Assembly (NCBI GenBank): GCA_900766495.1
Contig: CAAFVM010000008.1
Span: 1-39,594 of the forward strand
DNA from: Clostridia bacterium
GTDB lineage: Bacteria > Bacillota > Clostridia > Christensenellales > Borkfalkiaceae
Length of the DNA: 39,594 nucleotides
Direction: 5' to 3'
Part shown: one piece after another, positions 8,927 to 16,807 of the stretch
How the letters are laid out: every line of letters starts with the position of its first letter
Numbering within the stretch: the first letter of the stretch is position 1
Program-made: the position numbers and the translations under genes
The notes under the pieces: generated by a model
Told to the model about the DNA's origin: nothing
The model's input: the letters and a program-made list of their open reading frames with translations, nothing else
Database searches by the model: none

Positions 8927-8942
8927 ATACTGCAAACAGTAT
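8927..8942. promoter_or_regulatory. Palindromic operator candidate in front of the GH20 gene
   Basis: ATACTG and CAGTAT form a perfect 6-bp inverted repeat with a 4-base spacer. It overlaps the -10 box (8938-8943) and the expected transcript start, where a repressor would block initiation. The cognate regulator is not in the window. Confidence 0.45.
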
Positions 8943-8966
8943 AACATAATAAAAAAATGCCCGCAA
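8938..8966 (-). promoter_or_regulatory. Promoter of the GH20 gene
   Basis: On the minus strand, TTGCGG (8966-8961), 17 bases and TATACT (8943-8938). It has the same boxes and spacing as the aspS promoter and is likewise embedded in a terminator hairpin. Confidence 0.65.
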
Positions 8967-8985
8967 GCGTTTGACTTACGGGCAT
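8957..8985 (-). terminator. Terminator of galT
   Basis: ATGCCCGCAAG (8957-8967) pairs with CTTACGGGCAT (8975-8985) with one mismatch, around a 7-base loop. A run of seven T follows on the minus strand and an ATAATTTTTTATTTTT tract on the plus strand. Confidence 0.75.
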
Positions 8986-9048
8986 ATAATTTTTTATTTT
9001 TATGTTCGATTTTTATAAAAGCACACTATTTTTTATAAGAAACCGCAA

Positions 9049-10614
9049 TTATTTTACGTTAACCGTTTGCAAAAATCTGTTCATTGCGGCAACGCCGACC
9101 GCGTCGTTTTTGAAAACCGCGGTGTTTTTAAGAATTTCAACGCAGGTTTTGTTTACGTATGCGGTTACTATTTCTTTGGCTTTCGCCTTATCTTTAACCG
9201 AGGGATTTTCGGCAAGCAGTTTTTCAATCATGTCTTTATGAACGTGCAGGTCGTTTTCGGCTTTGGCAAGTTCGTTAAAGTCGCAATTGCGGGTAACCAG
9301 AATATCTTCTATTTCGGCAAGCTGACGTTTAAGGCGCGCGGGCAGAATGTAAAGCCCCATAGCCTCTATCAAGCCGATGCCCTCTTTTTTGATGTTGTGA
9401 TATTCGGGGTGCGCGTGGAATATACCGTCGGGATAAGTTTTATCGGTGCGGTTATTGCGCAGAATAAGGTCGATGCTGTAACGGTTGTCGGGTAAAAATC
9501 TTGCCACCGCGGTGCAGGTGTTGTGGCGAACGCCGTTTTCATCAAGCCCGATTACATTCACGCTTTCGTCGTTGTATTTTTTCCAGGAATCTATAACTTT
9601 GCCGGCAAGCTCGGTTACGGTGTGGCGGTTATAACCCGAAAGGCGTATAACGCTGTTGTACCAGTTGACGGTACCTATTTCCACGTCGGGATATTCTGCG
9701 GACGAATAAACGCGCGCAAGCCCCGCTTTGTGCATCGGCATTACGTGCAACCCGCCCTGATAATGCTCGTGGTTCAATATGGAGCCGCCTACTATGGGCA
9801 AATCGGAGTTGCTTCCGATGAAATAATGGGGAACGAGCTCGATGAAATCGAACAGTTTTTCAACCGTGTTCTTGTCCATTTTCATGGGAGTGTGTTTGCC
9901 CGAAAGCAGTATGCAGTGCTGATAAAAATAGGCGTAAGGCGAATATTGCATATACCAGCGTTCGCCCGCTAAATCCATAGAAATAGTGCGCAGATTAGTG
10001 CGCGCGGGATGGGTTAAAGTTCCCCTGTAACCCTCGTTTTCGCGGCAAAGCAGGCAAGCGGGATATTTAGTGTCGTCCTTGGGCGCGTTCACGAGTTTGG
10101 CTATGTCTTTATTGTCTTTTTCGGGCTTGGAAAGGTTTATTGTTATTTCCAGAACCCTGTCGCCGTCTTTGAATTCCCAACCGATGTTTTTATCGATTGC
10201 GCTTTTTCTTATATAGTTGTTTTTAATGCAAAGGTTGTAAAAATACTCGCAAAAAGCCTTTGCGCTCATCTGCTCGCGAAGTTTAATCGCCGTAGCGTTC
10301 ACTTCGGAAGGCTTGGGCGTAAGTATGCCGAAAATGTAGGTTGCGTAAATATCTTCATACCCCTCTTCGCAAAGTTTGTTGGCTTTAGCGTAAGCCATAA
10401 CTTCGTTGTAAAGTTCGTCTGGCACCTGCATATTCGCTATCGCCTGCGTATCGATTTCGGGGTTTACCGCCGCCGATATCAAACCGAATTCGCCAAGCAA
10501 CAGGTTGCGGGTGTAAACCTCGTCAAGCTCGCCGAGCGAAAGAAAAGTTTTCGCGTAGCACACCAGTTTTTCAACCAGAAGTTTACCCTCTGTCGCGTTG
10601 TATGTCTGCTCCAT
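9049..10614 (-). CDS. galT: UTP/UDP-glucose--hexose-1-phosphate uridylyltransferase, GalT class II
   Basis: 521 residues, close to the roughly 500 of the Firmicute GalT2 family. The nucleotidyl-transfer motif HxHxQ is visible as ILNHEHYQGGLHVMPM near residues 281-290. Upstream is SDLPIVGGS, and the conserved end IEAMGLYILPARLK is present. It moves UMP from UDP-glucose to galactose-1-phosphate in the Leloir pathway. The start is the ATG preceded by GGGAG ten bases upstream. A frame-open ATG 22 codons earlier codes for a non-conserved Lys/Asn-rich stretch. galK and galE are not beside it; instead a GH20 gene follows behind a terminator, so the two are separate transcripts. Confidence 0.93.
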   Translation of the reverse strand: MEQTYNATEGKLLVEKLVCYAKTFLSLGELDEVYTRNLLLGEFGLISAAVNPEIDTQAIANMQVPDELYNEVMAYAKANKLCEEGYEDIYATYIFGILTPKPSEVNATAIKLREQMSAKAFCEYFYNLCIKNNYIRKSAIDKNIGWEFKDGDRVLEITINLSKPEKDNKDIAKLVNAPKDDTKYPACLLCRENEGYRGTLTHPARTNLRTISMDLAGERWYMQYSPYAYFYQHCILLSGKHTPMKMDKNTVEKLFDFIELVPHYFIGSNSDLPIVGGSILNHEHYQGGLHVMPMHKAGLARVYSSAEYPDVEIGTVNWYNSVIRLSGYNRHTVTELAGKVIDSWKKYNDESVNVIGLDENGVRHNTCTAVARFLPDNRYSIDLILRNNRTDKTYPDGIFHAHPEYHNIKKEGIGLIEAMGLYILPARLKRQLAEIEDILVTRNCDFNELAKAENDLHVHKDMIEKLLAENPSVKDKAKAKEIVTAYVNKTCVEILKNTAVFKNDAVGVAAMNRFLQTVNVK

Positions 10615-10734
10615 TTTTATATAACTCCCTCGGACGTTTTTATCGTTTTTTTGCGGATTTTCTGCCTGTTTTTCAAGCAAAAAAACACCGCGCGACTAAA
10701 CGAAAAATTTACGCCCCGAATTTTTTCCTTGAAT

Positions 10735-10763
10735 AATATAACACATACCGCCCGTTTTTGCAA
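10735..10763 (-). promoter_or_regulatory. Promoter of galT
   Basis: On the minus strand, TTGCAA (10763-10758), exactly 17 bases and TATATT (10740-10735), about 120 bases before the galT ATG. Confidence 0.65.
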
Positions 10764-10807
10764 GCGATTTAAAGTTTTTACGCCGTTTTTAGTTACGGTT
10801 TTCGGTT

Positions 10808-12079
10808 TTATTTTTCGCGATGAATTTCCGCCTCGCGCGAAAGAGCGTTTACCTCGTCGTCGCCGTTTTTGCCAGAGGTATAACCGAAATTTTTATCGTG
10901 CAGAGTAACGCCCAAACGCACGCTGTCCTTACCGTATTTTTCGCGCAGAGCGTTTACTTTTTTTTCAAGATTCAGCCGCTTTTCGTAGTCGCCCTCGTTC
11001 CGCCCCATAGCAAGCTGTTCTATGCCGTCGGAAAAATCGCTTGCGGTAACGCCCAAAGTGCGCACGGGACGAGCGAACGAATAACTTTTTTCGAAAAGCG
11101 AAAGCGCGGCCTTGTAAATATCGCGAGAGAGCGAACTGGGGTATTCGAGTTTGGTTTGCCGAACCATCGAGGTAAGCGCGTTGTCGCGCACGTAGATATG
11201 CACTGTTTTCGCCTTGCCCAGCCCGTAGCGCAGAATGCGTTCGGAAACGCTGTCGCTTAAATATGCAAGCACGTTTTTTACGTCGTCTAAATTTTCAAGG
11301 TCGCGATAGGCGGTTATGCTGTTGCCCACCGATTTGCACTCTTCCTCTTCCCCGTAAAGGCGAACCGGCGATTCGTCCTGCCCCCTTGCGTAGGCAAGCA
11401 GAGTTTCGCCCGCTTTGCCGAACTTGTTTATAATAAACTTATCGTCGGAAAGCGCCAAATCGCCTATGGTGTAAATATTGCATTTGTTAAGCTTGGTTAA
11501 AGTGGCGCGCCCCACGTAAAGCAAATCTTCGACGGGCAGTTTCCACACTATTTTTCTGTAATCGGCGCGAGAAACCACAGTGGTTGCGTCGGGTTTTTTC
11601 AAATCGGAAGCGAGTTTTGCAAACGCCTTGTTGAAGCTTACGCCCACCGAACAGGTAAGTCCGGTACGCTCTTTTACAAGCGCGCGGATTTTGTTCGCTA
11701 TGGTTTCGCCGTCGCCGAAAACGCCCGAATCGGTTACGTCAAGCCAGGCTTCGTCTATGCCGAACGGCTCGATTCTGTCGGTAAACTCGGCGTAGATGTT
11801 CCTTACTTTCTGCGAATATTGCACGTATAACCCGTGCCGCGGCGGAACTATGTTTAGCGACGGGCAAAGCCGTTTCGCCTCGCCTATCGTCATGGTGGTT
11901 TTTATTCCGTACTTTTTTGCTTCTTCGTTTTTGGCAAGAACTATTCCGTGCCGAAGTTCCTTGCTTCCGCACACGGCGAGAGGCTTGCCCTTTAAATCGG
12001 GATTCATGGCGCATTCTACGCTTGCGAAAAAATTATTCAGATCGGAATGCAAAATTACTCTTTCTTTTTTAATTTGCAC
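10808..12079 (-). CDS. dinB: DNA polymerase IV, Y family
   Basis: 423 residues. The palm carries the first metal ligand in ILHSDLNNFFASVE (Asp13, with the aromatic steric gate just after) and the Asp-Glu pair in RIEPFGIDEAWLDV near residue 110. A helix-hairpin-helix region and the little-finger domain follow, and the tail after residue 385 is poorly conserved and hydrophilic. It is an error-prone translesion polymerase acting at stalled forks. The start is GTG with GGAGG 11 bases upstream, inside the end of the preceding VTT-family gene (25-base overlap), so the two are cotranscribed and perhaps translationally coupled. No LexA-type box is seen upstream of this pair, although one is present elsewhere in the window at 36411. 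Confidence 0.93.
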   Translation of the reverse strand: MQIKKERVILHSDLNNFFASVECAMNPDLKGKPLAVCGSKELRHGIVLAKNEEAKKYGIKTTMTIGEAKRLCPSLNIVPPRHGLYVQYSQKVRNIYAEFTDRIEPFGIDEAWLDVTDSGVFGDGETIANKIRALVKERTGLTCSVGVSFNKAFAKLASDLKKPDATTVVSRADYRKIVWKLPVEDLLYVGRATLTKLNKCNIYTIGDLALSDDKFIINKFGKAGETLLAYARGQDESPVRLYGEEEECKSVGNSITAYRDLENLDDVKNVLAYLSDSVSERILRYGLGKAKTVHIYVRDNALTSMVRQTKLEYPSSLSRDIYKAALSLFEKSYSFARPVRTLGVTASDFSDGIEQLAMGRNEGDYEKRLNLEKKVNALREKYGKDSVRLGVTLHDKNFGYTSGKNGDDEVNALSREAEIHREK

Positions 12080-13158
12080 AAGTTTTTTATCCTCCGTTCG
12101 ATTTTTTCGCCGTTCTTATATATGAACCGCGTTGCGAGAAGAGTTGACAAAATCAACACGCCCCAAAGCGCTATGCCCCACCAGTTGTCGTAAGGAATTA
12201 TTTTGCCGTCGAGCGAATATGCCGCGCAAAAAGTGGAAATAAGGCGGGTTACAACTATCATTACCGAAAAATATGTTTTGCTCATCGACGACAAGCCCGC
12301 CACAAAACACAAAACGTCGTCGGGAAAAAACGGCAGTAAAAACATCGCGGTTAAAAGCGCTTTGTCTTTGCCTTTTACCGCCTGCAAAGTTTTATCGAGC
12401 GAGCTTTTGCCCACAAGCCAGCTTGCCACCTTATAGCCGAACGACCTGCCTATGAAAAATCCTATAAAACTGCCCGCAGTTATGCCTATAAAACTGTAAA
12501 CCGCGCCTTTGAACGCGCCGAACATAGCCACGCCCACGCCGATTGCGACCACGCCCGGGATAGGCAAAACAACTACCTGCAAAATTTGCATTAACAAAAA
12601 CGCGGGAACCGCATATTTGCCGTAACTCGCTATAAGCGCGCGGAGCGAAGCCACGCTGTCGATTTTATCCCAAAGCCCGCTTATAAAAAGCAGTTTTACG
12701 AAAATCAATATTATAGCCGCAAACCCCAGCGACAACACGCACGCGCGGTAACCCAAGCCGTTGCAAAGCAGTCCGTAATAAACCGCGAGCGCGCCCGCCG
12801 CCACCGCCGCAAGCGTTAATATGCAGGCTATTGCCGAACGATATTTATATATATACCCCGTTTTGAAACACGCCGTAACCGAAAAAACAAGCCATACCGT
12901 AGCCGCGCTTAAAACTACCGCGAATATAGCCGAAAAAATAAGCGATATTTTGTTTTTAGCGCAAGACAAACAACGATTTTTACCTGCGCTTTCATATGAT
13001 TTTTCAAAATTTTCGTCACTTTTCAAACTTTGCGCGCAGTCGTTTTTTCCGTTTACACGCGCGGTGCCGTTTTCGTTGTTTTCGTATTCGGCGAAACGGT
13101 GCTTTTCCTCACAGCCGAAACGGTATTTTTTCTCGCTTTTAATATACTTTCCGCTCAT
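12055..13158 (-). CDS. VTT/TVP38-TMEM64-family (DedA-like) membrane protein with a long hydrophilic N-terminus
   Basis: 367 residues. Residues 1-72 are charged and carry four Cys, including a CLSCAK pair next to the first membrane helix. Three helices follow, then the VTT domain with VLPIPGVVAIGVGVAMFG, AGSFIGFFIGRSFGYKVA and FPDDVLCFVAGLSSM, in place of the DedA Pro-Gly-Glu signature. Family knowledge: VTT proteins work as lipid scramblases or in membrane homeostasis. The extension is not usual for the family. No ribosome site precedes the ATG, but TATACT ends eight bases before it, so the message may be leaderless. It shares an operon with dinB. Confidence 0.8.
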   Translation of the reverse strand: MSGKYIKSEKKYRFGCEEKHRFAEYENNENGTARVNGKNDCAQSLKSDENFEKSYESAGKNRCLSCAKNKISLIFSAIFAVVLSAATVWLVFSVTACFKTGYIYKYRSAIACILTLAAVAAGALAVYYGLLCNGLGYRACVLSLGFAAIILIFVKLLFISGLWDKIDSVASLRALIASYGKYAVPAFLLMQILQVVVLPIPGVVAIGVGVAMFGAFKGAVYSFIGITAGSFIGFFIGRSFGYKVASWLVGKSSLDKTLQAVKGKDKALLTAMFLLPFFPDDVLCFVAGLSSMSKTYFSVMIVVTRLISTFCAAYSLDGKIIPYDNWWGIALWGVLILSTLLATRFIYKNGEKIERRIKNLCKLKKKE

Positions 13159-13166
13159 ACGGTTAT

Positions 13167-13172
13167 AGTATA
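13167..13172 (-). promoter_or_regulatory. Possible -10 box of the VTT-dinB operon
   Basis: TATACT on the minus strand, with eight bases between it and the ATG at 13158. The -35 region is poor (CTATAA at 17 bases). If used, the transcript would begin at or next to the start codon. Confidence 0.35.
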
Positions 13173-13230
13173 TTCATCACGCGCGATTTTTATAGTGCGA
13201 AAAGCGAAAAATGTTGTTTGCCTGCGCCCA

Positions 13231-14820
13231 TTATCTGCGCATATCGGCAAACGAAGACATATAGTTTTTAAGCGATTTGGAATAATTTCCGTTTTTAATT
13301 CGCCACGTCCAGTTGCCCTCCGCCACCGACGGAGAATTCATTCTGCCCTCGGCGCCCGCTTTCAAATAATCCTGAACGGGAACAATCGTTATTTTCGCGC
13401 GGCTTTGCATGCAGGCTTTTATTACCGCGCAGGCAAGCTCTTCGTCGGGCGAATTTTTGCAGGAAGCCTTTGCCGAAGCCCCGCAATTTTCGCAAGCGTT
13501 GTTTTTACCCGATTGATTTTCGGGCTTTAAACCCAGAATCTCGCGGGCGTAGGCTTTTACGTAGCAATCGAGCGAGGCGAGCCAGCCGCGAAGAGTGTCG
13601 TTGTCGTGCGTGCCGGTGTATACCACGCTGTTATAGGTTATGTTTTCGGGCAGATAGGGATTGTTTTTATCGAAACTGAACGCGAACTGCAACACTTTCA
13701 TTCCCGGGTAGCCGCTGAATTTCAGCAGCCTTTTCACGGCGGGCGTAATCATTCCCAAATCTTCCGCAATAAACTTATCGGCGCCGAAAGTTTTGTTCAT
13801 AGCGTCTATCAGCCCCCTGCCGAAGCCCTTTTTCCATTCGCCCACTTTGCCGTCGCGCATGCCGTGCGGAATCGCATAATAACTTTCAAACCCGCGAAAA
13901 TGGTCAAGACGAATAACGTCGTAAAGTTCCAAAGCCCCGCGTATACGGTCAATCCAGAAAGCGTAATTTTGCTTTTTTATTTTGTTTACATTGTAAACGG
14001 GGTTGCCCCAAAGCTGCCCGTCAGCCGAAAAATAATCGGGAGGAACGCCCGCTTCAAGCTTTGGCGAGCCGTTTTTATCCAGCTCGAAAAGCGACTTGTT
14101 CGCCCACACTTCGCTGCTGTCGAGCGCGGCGTAAATTGGCAAATCGCCTATGATTTTTACGCCTTTTGAGTGAGCGTAGTCTTTTACGGCTTTGAACTGT
14201 TTAAAAAATTCAAGCTGCAAAAATTTGTAAAACGTGACGAGGTAAAAATCGTAGTCCTCCTCGCGGCGGGCGGCGTTTTTATCTTCGGAATTCCACTCGT
14301 TCCAGGGCTTGCCGCAATATTCTTCTTTTAAACTTTCAAACTTTGCGTAATCTTGCAAAAACGGGTGAGTTTTTTCAAAATTTTCAAGCTCCGCGCGGGT
14401 GGTTTCGTCGTTTATAAAGCGATAGAAATAGCGAGAGTACGCCTTTTTAAAAAGAGAATAGCGGGTGTTGTAAAGCCAGCCGTAATCAACTTTTTCGCTT
14501 GCTTTTTTCTTATCGAAATCGCCGCAGTATTTTTGAACGTCGTTTTTAGTTAAAAGCCCGTCGGCGATTAAAATGTCTACGTCGATCAAATAAGGGCTGC
14601 CCGCGTAAACCGAACACGCCGCATAAGGCGAATCGCCGTAGCCCGTGTGATTTACGGGGAGCATTTGCCAGTAGCTTTGCCCGGTTTCGGCAAGCAGGTC
14701 TATAAAGTTAAACGCGGCTTTTCCGAGCGTGCCTATTCCGTAAGGCGACGGCAGACTTGAAACCGCGCATAATACTCCGCATTCTTTTTTGTTTTTCATA
14801 CTTTCTCTTTGTTTATTCAT
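13231..14820 (-). CDS. malQ: 4-alpha-glucanotransferase (amylomaltase), GH77
   Basis: 529 residues. GH77 features are plain: SSLPSPYGIGTLGKAAFNFI at the start, GQSYWQMLPVNHTGYGDSPY, the nucleophile Asp in VIRLDHFRGFESYYA, the acid/base Glu in KFIAEDLGMITPAV, and the third acid in YTGTHDNDTL. It transfers alpha-1,4-glucan segments between maltodextrins in the cytoplasm. Between the last helix of the barrel and the conserved end (IVPVQDYLKAGAEGRMNSPS) there is a short Cys- and Asn-rich insertion (KNNACENCGASAKASCKNS) that I do not know from other MalQ proteins. The start is weakly supported: GAAAGAAT precedes 14820, and Met8 at 14799 is about as good. No glycogen phosphorylase or maltodextrin transporter is adjacent. 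Confidence 0.95.
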   Translation of the reverse strand: MNKQRESMKNKKECGVLCAVSSLPSPYGIGTLGKAAFNFIDLLAETGQSYWQMLPVNHTGYGDSPYAACSVYAGSPYLIDVDILIADGLLTKNDVQKYCGDFDKKKASEKVDYGWLYNTRYSLFKKAYSRYFYRFINDETTRAELENFEKTHPFLQDYAKFESLKEEYCGKPWNEWNSEDKNAARREEDYDFYLVTFYKFLQLEFFKQFKAVKDYAHSKGVKIIGDLPIYAALDSSEVWANKSLFELDKNGSPKLEAGVPPDYFSADGQLWGNPVYNVNKIKKQNYAFWIDRIRGALELYDVIRLDHFRGFESYYAIPHGMRDGKVGEWKKGFGRGLIDAMNKTFGADKFIAEDLGMITPAVKRLLKFSGYPGMKVLQFAFSFDKNNPYLPENITYNSVVYTGTHDNDTLRGWLASLDCYVKAYAREILGLKPENQSGKNNACENCGASAKASCKNSPDEELACAVIKACMQSRAKITIVPVQDYLKAGAEGRMNSPSVAEGNWTWRIKNGNYSKSLKNYMSSFADMRR

Positions 14821-14831
14821 ATTCTTTCTAA

Positions 14832-15313
14832 TTCCCCGCGTTGGGGTTTTTCTGTTGTTCAGCTATTGCGCCACGAGGGTTAAGTAGTGCAGTTTTTCTT
14901 TCTTATTCCCCGCGGCGGGGGATTACTTTTGTTTAGGTTTTATTCCGCGAGGGCGAAGTCGTGCCGCTTTTTTCTTTCCCCGCGACGTGTTTTTTCTGTT
15001 GTTCGTGTTTCGCTTCCGCGAGATGTTTCGACGCGCTTCGCTTGCTCAACATGACAGAAAAAAAATGCTGTCATTCCGAGCGAAACCCGGGAATCTCGTG
15101 GAAACGTACTCTTCTTCTTCCCCGCGACGGGAGATTACTTTTGTTTAGGTTTTATTCCGCGAGGGCTAAGTAGCGCCGCCTTCTTCTTCCCCGCGACGGG
15201 GTTGTTTTTTTTATTGTTCGTGTTTCGCTTCCGCAAGATGTTTCGACAAGCTCAACATGACAGAAGAAAAAATGCTGTCATTCTGAGCGTAGCCGAGGAA
15301 TCTCGTGGAAACG
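14832..15313. repeat. Cluster of two dispersed intergenic repeat families
   Basis: This gene-free stretch is built of repeats. Family A, 39 bp starting CTGTCATTCYGAGCG and ending GGAATCTCGTGGAAACG, occurs at 15068-15106 and, diverged in the middle, at 15275-15313. Each A copy is preceded by a CAACATGACAG segment that can pair with its first bases. Family B, about 60 bp running from TTCCCCGCGAC to GCGAGGGYTAAGTAGTGCC, occurs at 14832-14892, about 14905-14966, 15119-15180 and partly near 15188. Copies of both also lie at 18457-18724 and 38446-38602. Family A-like sequences are common between genes in many gut Firmicutes. No gene is seen here. Confidence 0.85.
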
Positions 15314-15384
15314 AACCGCTCGGCTTGATTACCGCCATTGAAATAATTAGAAAAACGTCGTTAATCGACCTATACGCCGATTTT

Positions 15385-15882
15385 TCACTTTTTCACGTCG
15401 TTGTCTTCGCCGTTTTCATCTTTGCCAAACAGCGTGTTTAAATAACTCGCGTCAAGCTGCCATTCGGCAACCGAATTGCGCCTTTGATGATCGGCGTTCG
15501 CCTGCCCGAGCGTTCTTATGTAATCGGCATAAGAGCAATCGTTTACCTTGCAGAAATGAGCTATCGCTTTTTTTTCGTTGCCCATAAGCTGAGTTCTTCC
15601 TATGTGTATGACCGAATGGCAAGCCGGACAGACAGCCACCACGTTTTCAAGCTTCTGCACGTGATTTTTCTCGTCGTAAGACCAGTTTTCGTGAGCTTCG
15701 AGCCGCGAACATTTTTCTCCGCATATTTCGCATCTTCCGTTTGCCCTTGCGTATGCGTGTTTTCTTATTATATCCCACGCTTTTTTGGGAAGAGCCGAGC
15801 GCAGGTTGGAATACCAGCAGGAATCGGGCACCATTTCGGGCTTTAATTTGAATTTCGTTATATCCTTGAACATACCTTTCAC
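15385..15882 (-). CDS. HNH-type endonuclease-like protein
   Basis: 165 residues. A helix rich in basic residues (KAWDIIRKHAYARANGRCEI) runs into a CxxC pair (CEICGEKC). AHENWSYDE holds the HNH histidine, VQKLENVVAVC the central Asn, and CPACHSVIHIGR the second CxxC and last His. This is the zinc-bound HNH finger fold, which usually nicks or cuts DNA. The C-terminal third is helical and not recognised. The start is uncertain: the frame opens at GTG 15882, and ATG 15873 is three codons in; neither has a well-spaced ribosome site. It stands alone between a repeat cluster and a lipoprotein gene. A host-borne HNH protein and a phage stray are both possible. Confidence 0.65.
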   Translation of the reverse strand: MKGMFKDITKFKLKPEMVPDSCWYSNLRSALPKKAWDIIRKHAYARANGRCEICGEKCSRLEAHENWSYDEKNHVQKLENVVAVCPACHSVIHIGRTQLMGNEKKAIAHFCKVNDCSYADYIRTLGQANADHQRRNSVAEWQLDASYLNTLFGKDENGEDNDVKK

Positions 15883-15938
15883 TTTCGTCGTCCGATTAAA
15901 GCAACGGCGCGCGTAAACCGCAACAGCCGCACAAAATA

Positions 15939-15968
15939 AAAACGGAAAGCGTTTTACGCCCTCCGTTT
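15939..15968 (-). terminator. Rho-independent terminator of the lipoprotein gene
   Basis: AAAACGGAAAGCG and CGCCCTCCGTTT form an imperfect 12-bp stem. On the minus strand it is followed by TTTTTATTTT. It lies about 90 bases after the lipoprotein stop. Confidence 0.7.
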
Positions 15969-16057
15969 GCCCCGAATCGGGCGGAATTTTTTCTGATTTT
16001 AACCTTATAACTCATCGTCTGCGGGTTTTATTACGTTCCCGCTTGGCGACGGCGTCG

Positions 16058-16729
16058 TCAGGCGGCTTTAAAAACGTATTTAATATGTTCTTTCGGAAAC
16101 TTACTCTGCTCGTCTATAACGTTGTAAGCGGGGAACTCGGTATATGCGGGGTCGCTTTTAGAAAGTTCCTTTAACTCCTCTTTGGAAGAGTAAAAACTTT
16201 CCCCTTTTCCTTCCGATACCTGAACGCCTCCTTTTTCAAACGTAGGCGCAAGCATTTTAGCGATTTTTATCACGTTGCCCTTCTCGTCCTTAACCTCTTT
16301 ACCGTTGTCGTCTTTTTTACTTTCGGTTGTGAAGAAAACTATTTCGTTCACGGTTAAAGTGTCGTAAGTGGAAATAACCGCGCGGGTGCATTTTTCGCTG
16401 AAATCGCAAGCCACCAAAATCCAGCCGTCCTTCGCCTTTTTTACGTCGGACTTGGTAAGATTTAAAACAACCTTCTTTTTTGAAGTAGAATAATTTTTCA
16501 TATCTACCGTAACTTTGCAATCGTTTTCTACCGAAACGTTTATCCATGCTTCCACGACCTCGGTGGATGCATCGGCAAGTTTAAGTTCGCAAACGTATTC
16601 GAGTTGCGTATCGCCCGATTTTTTGGCTACGGTTTTCCAGCCCGACCACTTATCGGAACAACCGGCAAGCGGAAAAGCGCAACAAGCTATAAGCATAGCC
16701 GCGACGAACGCGGAAAAAAACTTTTTCAT
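16058..16729 (-). CDS. Lipoprotein of unknown function
   Basis: 223 residues. A basic MKKFF start, a hydrophobic stretch and the lipobox LAGC (Cys24) indicate a lipid-anchored protein on the outer face of the membrane. The mature part is beta-rich with a Lys-rich middle; a DDNGKEVKDEKGNVIK stretch looks like an exposed hairpin, and the end is EHIKYVFKAA. It resembles no family I can name. AAAGG lies eight bases before the ATG. It has its own terminator and stands between nrdR and the HNH gene on the same strand, with a 78-base gap to nrdR. Confidence 0.7.
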   Translation of the reverse strand: MKKFFSAFVAAMLIACCAFPLAGCSDKWSGWKTVAKKSGDTQLEYVCELKLADASTEVVEAWINVSVENDCKVTVDMKNYSTSKKKVVLNLTKSDVKKAKDGWILVACDFSEKCTRAVISTYDTLTVNEIVFFTTESKKDDNGKEVKDEKGNVIKIAKMLAPTFEKGGVQVSEGKGESFYSSKEELKELSKSDPAYTEFPAYNVIDEQSKFPKEHIKYVFKAA

Positions 16730-16807
16730 ATTATTACCTTTTTACTTTTGTTTTATTTTTCAACTTTAATCGCGGCGGATAAAAGGTTCCGCCACGCATT
16801 TTTCTTT

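Noticed and set aside
15385..15882. HNH protein as part of the phage cassette (HNH genes often sit by terminases)
   Set aside because: It is 8.5 kb away behind the whole housekeeping cluster and has its own context.
16021..16042. GCGGG/CCCGC inverted repeat after the lipoprotein gene as terminator
   Set aside because: The loop is 12 bases and no T run follows on the minus strand. The hairpin at 15939-15968 is a better terminator.
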